51,606 nt of DNA from positions 1 to 51,606 of the forward strand of contig JAPLUR010000053.1 in NCBI GenBank assembly GCA_026397505.1. The letters run 5' to 3'. Shown here one piece after another: positions 37,704 through 46,631 of this stretch. This DNA is from Candidatus Zixiibacteriota bacterium (lineage in GTDB: Bacteria > Zixibacteria > MSB-5A5 > GN15 > PGXB01). Position numbers and translations under genes: made by a program. Below the pieces are notes generated by a model. The model was given only the letters and a program-made list of their open reading frames with translations. It searched no databases and had not been told where the DNA came from. Every line of letters begins with the position of its first letter. Positions within the stretch are counted from its first letter, which is position 1.

Positions 37704-40634
37704 TTAATTGATCGAATTAATGCTGCCAAGGTCGATATTATACTGCTTGATTTTCAACCTCAAGGTCGATTCCGGAATATTAAGCAGCGCCGCCGCATGC
37801 TTCTTTATACCGCCATGCTCACGCAGAGCCTTGATGATAAATCGCTTCTCATATTCCGCCAGATAATCGTAAAGCGTGAACTTGTCATTGAAATCGATAT
37901 CAATATTGAGATCAAGTTCGCCGCTTTCCTCCGGCTTGTGAGTCGGAATGATTTTGTCGGAAAGAAGGGAAATATCGATGATACCATTCTCTCCCGCAAG
38001 AAGAATCAGCTTCCTTACTTCATTCTCCAATTCACGAACATTTCCCGGCCAATCAAAGGCCACCAGTGCGCGCAATGCATCGGGAGCAAAGCGGGCTTCT
38101 TCACCGGCGAAATGCCTTATCAGAAGAGGAATGTCCTCGCGTCTCTCTCTTAAAGGTGGAATCCTGAAACAGAGCGCGGTCAGACGGTAGAACAGGTCCT
38201 GCCGGAACTTCCCCGCATCCATCTCCATCCTCAAATCTTTATTGGTCGCAGAAATAATCCTCACATCGACTTTCACCGGCCGGGTCTCTCCCAGGCGCAC
38301 AATCTCCTTTTCCTCCAGAATGCGGAGAACCTTGGCCTGAATCGAAAGGGGCATGTCGGCGATTTCATCCAGAAAAAATGTGCCGCAGTCAGCCTCCTCG
38401 AAAAGACCTGCCTTATCGCGATCGGCACCGGTAAAAGCTCCCTTTTTATGACCGAAGAGCTCCGATTCCAGAAGCGTTTCGGGTAGCGCGGCACAATTGA
38501 CCGAAATAAACCTCTTATCGCGGCGGTCCGAATTATAGTGAATGGTCTTGGCCAGCAAATCCTTCCCGCAGCCGGTCTCACCTTCAATCGAAATGGAAAT
38601 ACTGGAGTTGACAACCTGCTGCACCCGCGAAAGCATTTCAAACATCTGCTTGTTCTGGGTTATGATATTGGGAAAGGCCGCCTTTTCAAGCAGCTGAGCT
38701 TTCAGACGCTTGTTATCCTCCTCAAGCAGAACCCGCCCGTATTCGGCCAGCTTGAGCGCAATTAGATCGGCAAAGCCGACCGTAAAATTCAGCTCCTGCT
38801 GACCAAACGGCGACAGAGTCCCGTTGGAAGATAGACGGTCAAGATAAACATAACCCGCGACTTCTTTCCCCAGCAGGAGAGGCGTCACTATCACGCTGGC
38901 TATCGATACGCCCTTTTCCGTCTGGAGCAAATCATTTATGAATGGATCCCGGCGACTGTCGAGCAGCAGAGTCGGTTTATCGCTGTGGAATTCCTCCCCC
39001 AATAAATCGGTAAACTGCTGGATAAATCTCTTCTTTTGAAAATCGGTCAAATTCAACGTGGAAAATATATCCCCCCCATTCTGATTATAACTGTACAGAA
39101 TCACCCGCCCGGCCCCGGTGCGCTTTCCGAGAATGTCGATAATTTCCTGAATGTGACCCGATTTAAGGTTCAGATACTCTTTATCCGTAAAATAATTCCC
39201 GAAGATTTTAAATTCATTGTCATTCGAAAGCGAGCGGGCCACCGCCTGACGCGAAAGCTCCTGCAGAAAAAGATGGACACTCCTTATTTTTGCTTTCTCC
39301 GAAATGGTTTCAAATATTTTCTCGGCTTCATGCAAATTTTTGAATCCGCCCGAAATATTGGCATTCTGACACCAAAATACCCCCTGGCGGAACCGGGTCT
39401 CTGCCGACCAATAAAATATCTTGAGATTATTGAAAATCCGAAAGGCCTCATCGAATGATTTTTCCACGGCGCCGCGATGTGCTTCGGCCGCCCGGATATA
39501 AATGTCAGCCTTGGTCAATAAAGCCCGCGCAATGTCATACGGATCGCCCACTTTTCTCAGCACTTCCAGACCATTCTGCCCATATTCGATAGCCGCCGCC
39601 GTGTTTCCACGCGCCGAAAAAATCTCAGCCATAACCATCTGGTTGAGCCCTATCTCCGTTTTCTCGCCCACCTTAACTGATAAATCATACGAGCGCTGGG
39701 CCAGCGTAAGAGCTTCATCAAGATTATCAAGGGACAGCTCAACCTGCGCCAGACGTCGCGTGACCTGCGTTATCAGCGATGATTCCGGGGCCAATTCCCG
39801 ACCCAGAGTATAGGCGTCATTAAGTTTTATCCGAGCCTGAACGATATCACCCATTTCAATGGCCAACTCTCCTTCATACTCGCCCATAATGACCCGCTCC
39901 CTGCGGAAATCATTCTCATTGATAATGGCCGCGGCCGATTTAAACTCGCGGCCGGCAAGGATGAATTGCCGCTGCCTTAAATAAAGATAACCAAGGGAGA
40001 GATGGTTCCTGGCCACGGAAATCTTCTGCCCCAGGTCGCCGGACAGTTGAAGTGCTGTCTTCAGGTTACTTTCCGCCGAACTCCAGTCACCGTTTAGAAT
40101 CTCAATTCGACCCAGGTTTCCGATTAAACGCGCCATTCTGACATTATCGCCCCGGGAAAACTCGATCGCGTCTACCACATAGTCGATCGCCTTGGAAAAA
40201 TCGCAACGAATGAACGCCAGCTGACCCAGGCCGTTCAGCGAATCAACAATACCATTACGATCATCCGCCCGACGATAAAACGCATAAGCATCGTGCGCAT
40301 AACGCTCGGCTGTCTTCAAATCACCCAGAGCAAGATAATCTTTGTGAAGCAGGAAAAGGACGCTGGCCGACCGAACATGAAAAGCCGAAGATGCCAGCAA
40401 ACGATTGGCCTCAAGCCCCAAACGAATTGATTCTCGATATTTACCGGAATTGAAATAGTCCTGTGCCCGTAGCGATTTGAACAGGCCCAGCTCATAACCC
40501 TCGGGCTGATAATCTGAGGACGCCAGGGCCCTTACCATCTCGCCGGCGATATCAGGCTTTCTTTGGCGGTACTGCTCTTCAATTTCCAAAAGCCTGCTAT
40601 CAAAAACTGAGTTTTGATGTGAGGTAAGGCTCAT
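37704..40634 (-). CDS. Sigma54-dependent activator with TPR and GAF-like N-terminus
   Basis: This 976-residue protein has three parts. Residues 1 to about 430 form a long TPR-like array (for example LGNLGRIEILNGDWSSAESN and ARNHLSLGYLYLRQRQFILA). Residues about 490-640 resemble a GAF sensor (VIVTPLLLGKEVAGYVYLD). The rest is a sigma54-activator ATPase: Walker A GETGCGKD (685-692), GAFTGA (732-737, the sigma54 contact loop), FFLDEIADM and the R-finger region, then a Fis-type HTH (KKHAAALLNIPESTLRLKIK). It hydrolyses ATP to open sigma54 promoters; the signal it senses is unknown. A small secreted-protein gene lies 24 bases upstream on the same strand. No receiver domain is present, so it is not a classic response regulator. 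Confidence 0.93.
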   Translation of the reverse strand: MSLTSHQNSVFDSRLLEIEEQYRQRKPDIAGEMVRALASSDYQPEGYELGLFKSLRAQDYFNSGKYRESIRLGLEANRLLASSAFHVRSASVLFLLHKDYLALGDLKTAERYAHDAYAFYRRADDRNGIVDSLNGLGQLAFIRCDFSKAIDYVVDAIEFSRGDNVRMARLIGNLGRIEILNGDWSSAESNLKTALQLSGDLGQKISVARNHLSLGYLYLRQRQFILAGREFKSAAAIINENDFRRERVIMGEYEGELAIEMGDIVQARIKLNDAYTLGRELAPESSLITQVTRRLAQVELSLDNLDEALTLAQRSYDLSVKVGEKTEIGLNQMVMAEIFSARGNTAAAIEYGQNGLEVLRKVGDPYDIARALLTKADIYIRAAEAHRGAVEKSFDEAFRIFNNLKIFYWSAETRFRQGVFWCQNANISGGFKNLHEAEKIFETISEKAKIRSVHLFLQELSRQAVARSLSNDNEFKIFGNYFTDKEYLNLKSGHIQEIIDILGKRTGAGRVILYSYNQNGGDIFSTLNLTDFQKKRFIQQFTDLLGEEFHSDKPTLLLDSRRDPFINDLLQTEKGVSIASVIVTPLLLGKEVAGYVYLDRLSSNGTLSPFGQQELNFTVGFADLIALKLAEYGRVLLEEDNKRLKAQLLEKAAFPNIITQNKQMFEMLSRVQQVVNSSISISIEGETGCGKDLLAKTIHYNSDRRDKRFISVNCAALPETLLESELFGHKKGAFTGADRDKAGLFEEADCGTFFLDEIADMPLSIQAKVLRILEEKEIVRLGETRPVKVDVRIISATNKDLRMEMDAGKFRQDLFYRLTALCFRIPPLRERREDIPLLIRHFAGEEARFAPDALRALVAFDWPGNVRELENEVRKLILLAGENGIIDISLLSDKIIPTHKPEESGELDLNIDIDFNDKFTLYDYLAEYEKRFIIKALREHGGIKKHAAALLNIPESTLRLKIKQYNIDLGSINSIN

Positions 40635-40657
40635 TTTTTTAGGTTCTTATTAACCTG

Positions 40658-41014
40658 TCATCTTGTACCAATACAGGTCGTTGTTATCCTTGCTTCCTTG
40701 TCAATACTCCTCGACTGAATTCGGCTGAAAGTCGGAATGTCACGATACCAGACTACAAAATTGATCGTCACCATGAGCCGCTCATATGTAGTCAATGAAC
40801 CGGTAAACTTGTCTATTGTTTCACGCGGTCCATAAGATGTGGTAGGACTGCCTCCGGTTCTCACAGTGTCGGGATTCAATCCGCCGCCAGTGGTTCTGCC
40901 GCCGCCCCCCTCCTGATCCCATGGATGTTCATCACCGGAAAATACAGCAGGAGCATTGAAGCAAATAACAACCATGACCAGGGCAATTAATGCCAGAGTC
41001 TTGGTCAACTTCAT
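40658..41014 (-). CDS. Small secreted protein of unknown function
   Basis: This protein has 118 residues from the ATG at 41014, chosen because GGAGG lies just upstream. It has a signal peptide (LALIALVMVVICFNAPAVFS) and a short mature part with a Gly-rich, Thr-Gly segment (GGGGRTTGGGLNPDT) followed by a Lys/Arg-containing hydrophobic stretch (ERLMVTINFVVWY). I do not recognise a family. It has a strong upstream promoter and a structured leader. It ends 23 bases before the sigma54 activator, so the activator may be expressed from the same transcript, which would tie its expression to this gene. Confidence 0.7.
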   Translation of the reverse strand: MKLTKTLALIALVMVVICFNAPAVFSGDEHPWDQEGGGGRTTGGGLNPDTVRTGGSPTTSYGPRETIDKFTGSLTTYERLMVTINFVVWYRDIPTFSRIQSRSIDKEARITTTCIGTR

Positions 41015-41040
41015 AATGCTTGCCTCCATAAATTACCCTT

Positions 41041-41064
41041 GGGGATGCTAGGTCTCTCATCCCC
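41041..41064 (-). promoter_or_regulatory. Leader hairpin of the secreted-protein gene
   Basis: GGGGATG (41041-41047) pairs with CATCCCC (41058-41064) within the 5' leader, ending about 27 bases before the ATG at 41014. A second small stem, CGACA/TGTCG, lies further upstream in the leader. The pair may modulate translation. No known riboswitch class matched by eye. Confidence 0.4.
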
Positions 41065-41129
41065 GATATCTCTCTGTTTATGCCTTCTTTTACCTCGACA
41101 TAATTCGTGTCGCAGTTTCTGCTACTCCT

Positions 41130-41158
41130 ATTCTATTAAATAACAACAGATTTGTCAA
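41130..41158 (-). promoter_or_regulatory. Near-consensus sigma70 promoter of the secreted protein/activator transcript
   Basis: On the minus strand TTGACA (41158-41153) is followed after 17 bases by TAGAAT (41135-41130). Transcription would start near 41123 and give a leader of about 109 bases before the ATG at 41014. It would also read into the sigma54 activator gene. Confidence 0.65.
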
Positions 41159-41170
41159 GCACAAATTTTG

Positions 41171-41191
41171 GCGACGCAAATTATGCGTCGC
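41171..41191 (-). terminator. Putative terminator after the DUF362 gene
   Basis: GCGACGC/GCGTCGC (41171-41177 and 41185-41191) forms a seven-bp stem-loop six bases beyond the DUF362 stop. On the minus strand it is followed by a short A/T stretch, without a strong T run, so it may work only weakly or be a palindromic repeat. Confidence 0.45.
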
Positions 41192-41196
41192 TACCC

Positions 41197-42336
41197 CTAA
41201 CGTATGAATTTCTTTGCCAACCACGATTGATTGACAAAAACCGATTTCGATGGGCACAGTTCATGGCAGCACCAGCAATTTATGCATTTTTCGTAATCAA
41301 AAGTGGGAACGCCATTTACATGCTTGCTTAAGGCCCCCGTTGGACAGGAATTGGCGCAAATATCACATCTTGTGCAAGAATTCTCCGAAATCGCCGGCCT
41401 CACCCAGATATATCGCCCCAGCAATTTCGTTAAAATTCCGGGTATCAGTTCAATCTTCCGGTTAGATGTCAGCTTGAAATCGGAAAATCTTATATCTACT
41501 ACCTTCTCCCCCACAATATCCAGCGCTTCCGGCCAGGCAATCCCCAGACCCGCCTCTGAGGCAATCCTGGTAGTCGGCACGCGATCCGGTTTGAGGCCGA
41601 TGATCTCCGAGGCGACCGCGTCAATGGCAACCGCATCGGGTGAAGCCAATAAGAGATTGGCCCACCGCGGCGTCCCAGAAGAGGGGCCGTCCCCTTCCAT
41701 TGCCAATACTGCATCCATTATGGTCAGCCCCGGCGGCTTCAACGACAAAATATCTACCAGAATTTGGGCAAAGTCGTTCGGCTTGGGCGCTTCCTTATGA
41801 TACTCCCCTTTTCTAAATCCCGGTATCAGTCCAAACATATTCTTGACCCCGCCGGTCATCAGGGTCAGCACATGCGTCTTAAGCTTGGGGAGACTAATTA
41901 TAAAATCAGCTTCAACGGCATGTTTGGCCAGATGGTAACTCTTCCCGTTAATTTCAAACCTGACCACCCCGCCCGATTCAAAATTCACCAGTCTTATATT
42001 CTCTCGCTCCGCCATCGCCAACATGCCGGTATTCTCCCATACTCTCTGGACACCTCGTTTGGCGCCCCCGGGGGAATCGCCGACAATGACTTCCGCTCCC
42101 AGCTCTCTGACTTTCCGCGCTACGGCGGCAACTATCTCCGGGTGCGTAGTTATCGCCCGCGCTGGCTCCTTGGCCGAAAGGAGATTCGGTTTGAGAAGAA
42201 CTCTCATCCCCGGTTTGATATACTTATCCAGGCCCCCGAGGAGATCGAGAAGCTCTTCAATCTTTTCGTCAAGAATATCCTGCTTGTAACTGTCGCAGGC
42301 TACTATGGCAACTCTGGTCTTGGGCAAGTCAAGCAT
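41197..42336 (-). CDS. DUF362 domain protein with two C-terminal [4Fe-4S] ferredoxin motifs
   Basis: This protein has 379 residues from the ATG at 42336; the frame opens nine bases earlier. The N-terminal region contains GMRVLLKPNLLSAKEPA, HPEIVAAVARKV and VIVGDSPGG, the DUF362 hallmarks. The C-terminus has two classic cluster-binding motifs: CTRCDICANSCP and CINCWCCHELCP. The family is thought to serve iron-sulphur or electron-transfer reactions, but its substrate is unknown. No ribosome-binding site is obvious at either ATG. The gene is separated from its neighbours by about 260 bases upstream that hold nothing recognisable. Confidence 0.88.
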   Translation of the reverse strand: MLDLPKTRVAIVACDSYKQDILDEKIEELLDLLGGLDKYIKPGMRVLLKPNLLSAKEPARAITTHPEIVAAVARKVRELGAEVIVGDSPGGAKRGVQRVWENTGMLAMAERENIRLVNFESGGVVRFEINGKSYHLAKHAVEADFIISLPKLKTHVLTLMTGGVKNMFGLIPGFRKGEYHKEAPKPNDFAQILVDILSLKPPGLTIMDAVLAMEGDGPSSGTPRWANLLLASPDAVAIDAVASEIIGLKPDRVPTTRIASEAGLGIAWPEALDIVGEKVVDIRFSDFKLTSNRKIELIPGILTKLLGRYIWVRPAISENSCTRCDICANSCPTGALSKHVNGVPTFDYEKCINCWCCHELCPSKSVFVNQSWLAKKFIR

Positions 42337-42606
42337 GTTGCACATAATACGCTGTCATTGACAGAAATGAAACCGGGATTTTGTACGAAGAAAATGCTCC
42401 CTTGAAATTTACGTCTGAATCAAACGGGACTGAGAATATTCAATTCTGAATAAGTGTTGAAAAGCCGCCCTAAAAAGGCGTAAGCTTGCTCTCGGCAAAA
42501 AGAAATGGGGATTATCATCCTGAACTTGATCCAGGATCCGAAAAGTGGGAAATTGAGTGCGAGGTAGTTGCTAATTTGCAGCGCGCCCCAAAGCCTGACT
42601 CTTTCC

Positions 42607-43401
42607 TTAAGACTGGGATAGAGTCTTCTTTATGGCTTCATTGATTGCGTCACGGATCCCTTCCCTCGGCGCCTCATATCCCCAGCCGATTTCGCGGCCG
42701 TTCACAAAAATCCCCCGGGCGAGATGATAGCGGGCCAGAACTGAGGCCTCATCTGCCGGATACTCATTAAGGACAACTTTGGAACCGAACTCCGCTGCTA
42801 CCTCGCGCACCCGTCTGGCTTCGATACAACTGGTCAGGCATAGCCGGTTCCAGAACAGGTCCACCACTATTTTATCCGCGACCGGTTTAAATTCATATTT
42901 CTTGGTCATGAATTGCGGTGGTTCGGCTGAAGGGTCCAGAACTTTCCACATAAGTGCCTCATTACCTCGTCTCTGAACCGGCGCGAACCCGAGCTTTTCA
43001 AAATATGATGCCGGCATGAACCAGAAATCATGGTAATAACCATAGATGACAACCCCCTTTGCCCCGGCCCGTCGCGATTCATCTTCGGCCGCAACCAGTA
43101 ACGCCCGACCGACCCCCTTACCTTTCCCCCGCTCAATGACATAAAGACAGGGGACAACATTTAAATCCTTCCCCAGCGGCCCCCATGGAGAAATTGCTAT
43201 CGGCAGTAGATAAAGAAATCCGACCGGCGCCTGATCGAGAAAGGCCACTTTCACCCGCAGCCCCTGTCTCCATTTGCACTTGAGGTAATCGATCCGCACG
43301 GCAGCGGAGGCATCAATTTCGCCCGATTCCCCTACGTGGGAGCAGGTTCCCACAAAATGCTCGGAGTTTTCATCCATGTCACGGATTACAATGGCCGCCA
43401 T
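42607..43401 (-). CDS. GNAT acetyltransferase fused to a thioredoxin-like C-terminal domain (YoaP-like)
   Basis: This 264-residue protein has a GNAT fold in its first 155 residues, with the acetyl-CoA loop ERGKGKGVGRALLVAAEDES and a C-terminal strand YFEKLGFAPVQRR. The last 90 residues have a thioredoxin-like look, VVDLFWNRLCLTSCIEARRV, where two Cys are spaced by three residues, followed by VNGREIGWGYEAPREGIRD. This pairing matches from memory the layout of YoaP-type proteins. The acetyl acceptor is unknown. The ATG at 43401 directly follows the stop of the upstream GNAT gene, so the two are one unit. Confidence 0.8.
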   Translation of the reverse strand: MAAIVIRDMDENSEHFVGTCSHVGESGEIDASAAVRIDYLKCKWRQGLRVKVAFLDQAPVGFLYLLPIAISPWGPLGKDLNVVPCLYVIERGKGKGVGRALLVAAEDESRRAGAKGVVIYGYYHDFWFMPASYFEKLGFAPVQRRGNEALMWKVLDPSAEPPQFMTKKYEFKPVADKIVVDLFWNRLCLTSCIEARRVREVAAEFGSKVVLNEYPADEASVLARYHLARGIFVNGREIGWGYEAPREGIRDAINEAIKKTLSQS

Positions 43402-43965
43402 CTACCCCTCCTGCATACTGAGTTTTCTGCCATAAACAGGATGAAGCGGGTCATCCCGTTCAAGTTCAAAACCGGCCTTCCGGAAAATCGCCTCCGGGCC
43501 GGTCCAGACATCGCCCGAAGTGAGATTTGCACCTCGCCGGGGAAACCCCTGAACATACTTGATCCCCTGCCGTGTCAGGTCCTTGATAATTTCGGTTATG
43601 AAAAAATGCGCCAGCCCGATTTCGCGAAACTCCGGAGCAAGGTAAATACAGGTAATCGCCCAGGCCTGTTCATCGGAAATCAAATTATATGTCTGCGCCA
43701 CTTTGGGAATTCGATCCCTCGGCCCGCATTGGGACCAACCGACCGGGCGACTGTCGGCATATAGGATATATCCGTCATATACGGCATCACGAAAAAGGTC
43801 CTCCCGTAGCGCATGGTTCTGTTGCGGAGTGCGGCTCTCCCATTCTTCCCAGGTCGGCACCCACCAGGCGGTGCAATAGCAACCCGACATTTCGCACCCT
43901 TCGCAATGAATGCGATAGAAATCATCGCGCTGCTCATGGCCCAGGACTGTTACTTGAAAATTCAT
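43402..43965 (-). CDS. GNAT acetyltransferase with Cys-rich N-terminus
   Basis: This 187-residue protein begins with a Cys-rich stretch, HCEGCEMSGCYCTAWW (about residues 20-35), which could bind a metal or be oxidised, followed by a GNAT domain with WAITCIYLAPEFREIGLAHF as the acetyl-CoA-binding part. The C-terminus carries IFRKAGFELERDDP, typical of GNATs. The gene abuts the second GNAT gene without a gap (TAG then ATG). The target is unknown; adjacency with a thioredoxin-like GNAT hints at thiol or metal-related chemistry, which is inference. Confidence 0.75.
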   Translation of the reverse strand: MNFQVTVLGHEQRDDFYRIHCEGCEMSGCYCTAWWVPTWEEWESRTPQQNHALREDLFRDAVYDGYILYADSRPVGWSQCGPRDRIPKVAQTYNLISDEQAWAITCIYLAPEFREIGLAHFFITEIIKDLTRQGIKYVQGFPRRGANLTSGDVWTGPEAIFRKAGFELERDDPLHPVYGRKLSMQEG

Positions 43966-44024
43966 ATCTCCCCGATAATATATAGGCTCTCAATCATCGG
44001 CAGCCTTATGGCAAAATGATTCCC

Positions 44025-44495
44025 CTACGATTCTTCCCACTCCCGGTACCAGTACCCGTATCCTGCCGGGATATCGCACCAGAGTGAGAAATTGCGCGGC
44101 TTGATAAACCTCGGGTCGAATGGTGTGCCATCGGCATTGGCGAAACGGGAGCTGTCCAGCAACATCGTCTTCCCGGCCCCGATCTTCCTTGTTCTCAGAA
44201 CATATCCCCCCTCCTGCAAGCCGGTATTGACCTGAAGTTTCACAAAAGCCCAGTCGTAGGCGTCATGGTTGACAATGACAAACTCCCGACCGTTGAAATT
44301 GACTTCGGCATTCAGGCGGACAGTCGCCACAAAGGGAAGAAAGTCTCTCTCCCACAGCTTTTCATCAGACCGCATCAATAAACCGGCCGCCACCATCATC
44401 CCCAGCAGAATGCTGAGTGCAAAATAATCATAGCATTTGAGAATAATCCCCCGCAGCCTGCGGCTGTTTTTTTCAACTGCTATCACATCATTCAC
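44025..44495 (-). CDS. Small membrane-anchored protein of unknown function
   Basis: This 156-residue protein has one membrane helix near the N-terminus (YFALSILLGMMVAAGLLM, about residues 24-41) and a soluble part with LNAEVNFNGREFVIVNHDAY and FANADGTPFDPRFIKPRNFS. I recognise no family. It lies between the GNAT pair and the KAP-TIR gene on the same strand. No good ribosome-binding site was found. The acidic end (EWEES) shows no feature. Confidence 0.6.
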   Translation of the reverse strand: MNDVIAVEKNSRRLRGIILKCYDYFALSILLGMMVAAGLLMRSDEKLWERDFLPFVATVRLNAEVNFNGREFVIVNHDAYDWAFVKLQVNTGLQEGGYVLRTRKIGAGKTMLLDSSRFANADGTPFDPRFIKPRNFSLWCDIPAGYGYWYREWEES

Positions 44496-44554
44496 AGCTA
44501 TCTCCTCTGCCTCATTTCAATTCCAGAGCACAAAACTATTCATTTTTCATTTGC

Positions 44555-44842
44555 TTAAAGCCGGCCTAATTTCAACCGGCCCATGATGTCAGACGAGGTA
44601 TGCCCATCAAGCCTGTATTTAAAAATAAACAGTTTCTCCCGAAAACCAAGTATAATAATTTGCCTGAAATCCAATATAGATTTATACGGAGACGGGTCGA
44701 CCCGCTTCACTGTTAAGGGCGAATCACTCGCACGCGTGACTTGCTTGCCCTTTAGTACGCGGCCTAGACGAGGGAATGCCACCCGGCCTTCAATTGCATC
44801 GGGCTTGTTAGCCATATCGTTGCGCCGGTGCCAGCTAGCCAC
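44555..44842 (-). CDS. Possible 95-residue small protein after the KAP-TIR gene
   Basis: A minus-strand frame starts at a GTG at 44842 (alternative ATG at 44815), 20 bases past the KAP-TIR stop, and encodes 95 residues rich in Lys and Arg (GRVLKGKQVTRASDS and FREKLFIFKYRLDGH). No ribosome-binding site supports either start and no family is recognised. Gene order alone suggests it could be a partner of the KAP-TIR protein. It may also be a chance frame. Confidence 0.25.
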   Translation of the reverse strand: MASWHRRNDMANKPDAIEGRVAFPRLGRVLKGKQVTRASDSPLTVKRVDPSPYKSILDFRQIIILGFREKLFIFKYRLDGHTSSDIMGRLKLGRL

Positions 44843-44862
44843 AAGAGCGCTGCCGCGACACT

Positions 44863-46593
44863 CTAGCGGGTCTCTGTGATCAGCCGCACGATCGAAGACA
44901 ATGATTCCCGGCTAATTTGATTCAACCCGAACGCTATTTTGGGTCGTAGCTCGGAGGGCAGCGATTCTATATCCACACCGGGAAGAAGAACGGTAATAAC
45001 TCGCTTCTTCTGCAATAACGACAGATCAATCTCCCACCTCAGGTAGTCCCTCGACTTTCCTCCCCCGCCGATGAGATAAAGCACGAAGCGAGAAGAAGAA
45101 ATCCCAGACGCAGGAACCCCCTGCAGCATTATTGCGGTGCTCGATTTCATGTTTATGTCAAAGACCTTTAGTCCCTCTTCAGCGAGTATCCGCCGCACTA
45201 GCTCGGCCGAATCCATATCCCCCCTATCATAACGGAGAAACACATCGTATATTACAGTGGTATCGGATGTATCCTCCGGTACCCATAAACGCTCTTTTTG
45301 CAGAAAATCGATTGTCGCACTCCTGCGAGCATGGTCAGTTAGCCAACTCAAGCCATACTCTGTCTTCAGAAGACCAACTAGTTCATGGTGAACCTTGAGA
45401 AGGCCCGCGGCCTCCTTAAACGCAGGATCGTCAATACTGTCAACTTCAGGGATTCCTATGCTCAGCCATTGAGCCACCTTCTGACATATTTCGTCAGAGC
45501 GGGCAAGTGCCACATACATCGCCGGCCATCGCTGCTGCATACTTCTGGAAACAGCAAAGAAAGAAACGGGCATTTCCCTGAAAGCTTCGTCCCCGGCAGT
45601 GGCCCTGAATATAGCTCTATCGACCAGCAGGTTATTTACAAACCGGACTGCAGTACGTGGGTTACTACCTGATGCAACGTCTATGATTGGCACAAGCTCC
45701 TTGAAACTCTTGCGGTCGCCCGCGGTCAAACGAGACATCACGCTGTCCCAGAAAGTTGACATTCGATTCCTATGGGGAGGGATATGGAATGGCAACTGAA
45801 CAATCTTATCGAGGTACGCATAGCCCTCGAATCCGGAAATACCATATTCCTTTTCGTAGCGGTGTTGCAGGTACCCCTCAATGACCCTCCTTGCAACGCC
45901 GAGAAAGAAAATGAAACCCGGTTGAGCCAAAACCAATTTGATGCTCTCAAGTAATTTGATAGCCCTGTCTGGGAAACAGCGATCGAGGTCGTCGATCAAA
46001 ACGACGACTCTCGTCTTGCTTGGCACGCGAGCGCGCGACAGTTGCTGGAAAGCATCGAAGAAAATGCTCCGATCGAGAAGTGGGTCTGGTGCGATGGCCT
46101 CCGACCTTTCAATCATATCCTTTGCGACAAATGACGCTTCGATTTCGGCGAAACCGGGGATCTTAACTTTCGATTTTGCCGAAAATCCGTACGCGACCGC
46201 CCGAAGACTACGAAGGAAGGTCCTACCGCCGTCTTCCAGTGTGGCAAGGAAGTCCTTGTTCCGCTCGATCTCCCGCACGATTGTGGCAACTAAGGGAACA
46301 ATGGGTTGTTCATCACTCTCAAACCGCCAGGCGTTGAACCAAACCGTGATGACGTTCTTCCTCGTGGCGAGGTATTCCTCCACAAGCCGCATCAAACTTG
46401 TCTTTCCCGTCCCCCATTCCCCGAAAACGCCAACAGTGAAGGGTCCAGGGGTCTGTATTGCCACTTCCGCCAGTACACGAGAGTACATTTTAAAGCCGAG
46501 ACCATCGGCAGTGGTCGGTGTGCCTTCGCCTATCGGCTGGTCGCTAAGAAGTGCAAGGGCTTCTACTGCGTCGTCGGATGCTTTCTTGGCCAT
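44863..46593 (-). CDS. KAP-family P-loop NTPase fused to a C-terminal TIR-like domain
   Basis: This 576-residue protein has a good start (AGGTG ahead of the ATG at 46593). The N-terminal half is a KAP NTPase: Walker A GEWGTGKT (residues 58-65), the family's WFNAWRFESD (85-94), and Walker B VVVLIDDLDRC (196-206). No membrane segment is inserted, unlike many KAP proteins. The last 130 residues read as a TIR domain: YDVFLRYDRGD (449-459), GLKVF, SSSRFVLYLI, then SRDYLRWEIDL (514-524) with a Glu (521) in the place of the catalytic acid of NADase-type TIRs, and a VITVLLPG strand. KAP proteins use ATP to assemble; a TIR would be the effector. A role in phage defence by NAD consumption is inferred, not shown. 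Confidence 0.85.
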   Translation of the reverse strand: MAKKASDDAVEALALLSDQPIGEGTPTTADGLGFKMYSRVLAEVAIQTPGPFTVGVFGEWGTGKTSLMRLVEEYLATRKNVITVWFNAWRFESDEQPIVPLVATIVREIERNKDFLATLEDGGRTFLRSLRAVAYGFSAKSKVKIPGFAEIEASFVAKDMIERSEAIAPDPLLDRSIFFDAFQQLSRARVPSKTRVVVLIDDLDRCFPDRAIKLLESIKLVLAQPGFIFFLGVARRVIEGYLQHRYEKEYGISGFEGYAYLDKIVQLPFHIPPHRNRMSTFWDSVMSRLTAGDRKSFKELVPIIDVASGSNPRTAVRFVNNLLVDRAIFRATAGDEAFREMPVSFFAVSRSMQQRWPAMYVALARSDEICQKVAQWLSIGIPEVDSIDDPAFKEAAGLLKVHHELVGLLKTEYGLSWLTDHARRSATIDFLQKERLWVPEDTSDTTVIYDVFLRYDRGDMDSAELVRRILAEEGLKVFDINMKSSTAIMLQGVPASGISSSRFVLYLIGGGGKSRDYLRWEIDLSLLQKKRVITVLLPGVDIESLPSELRPKIAFGLNQISRESLSSIVRLITETR

Positions 46594-46631
46594 ATTTCAC
46601 CTGCCTAACCTATTATATACAGCATCAAAGC

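Noticed and set aside
42420-42600. Short inverted words in the gap before the GNAT gene, considered as a tRNA or riboswitch
   Set aside because: No cloverleaf, no T-loop sequence and no known aptamer core could be built by eye.
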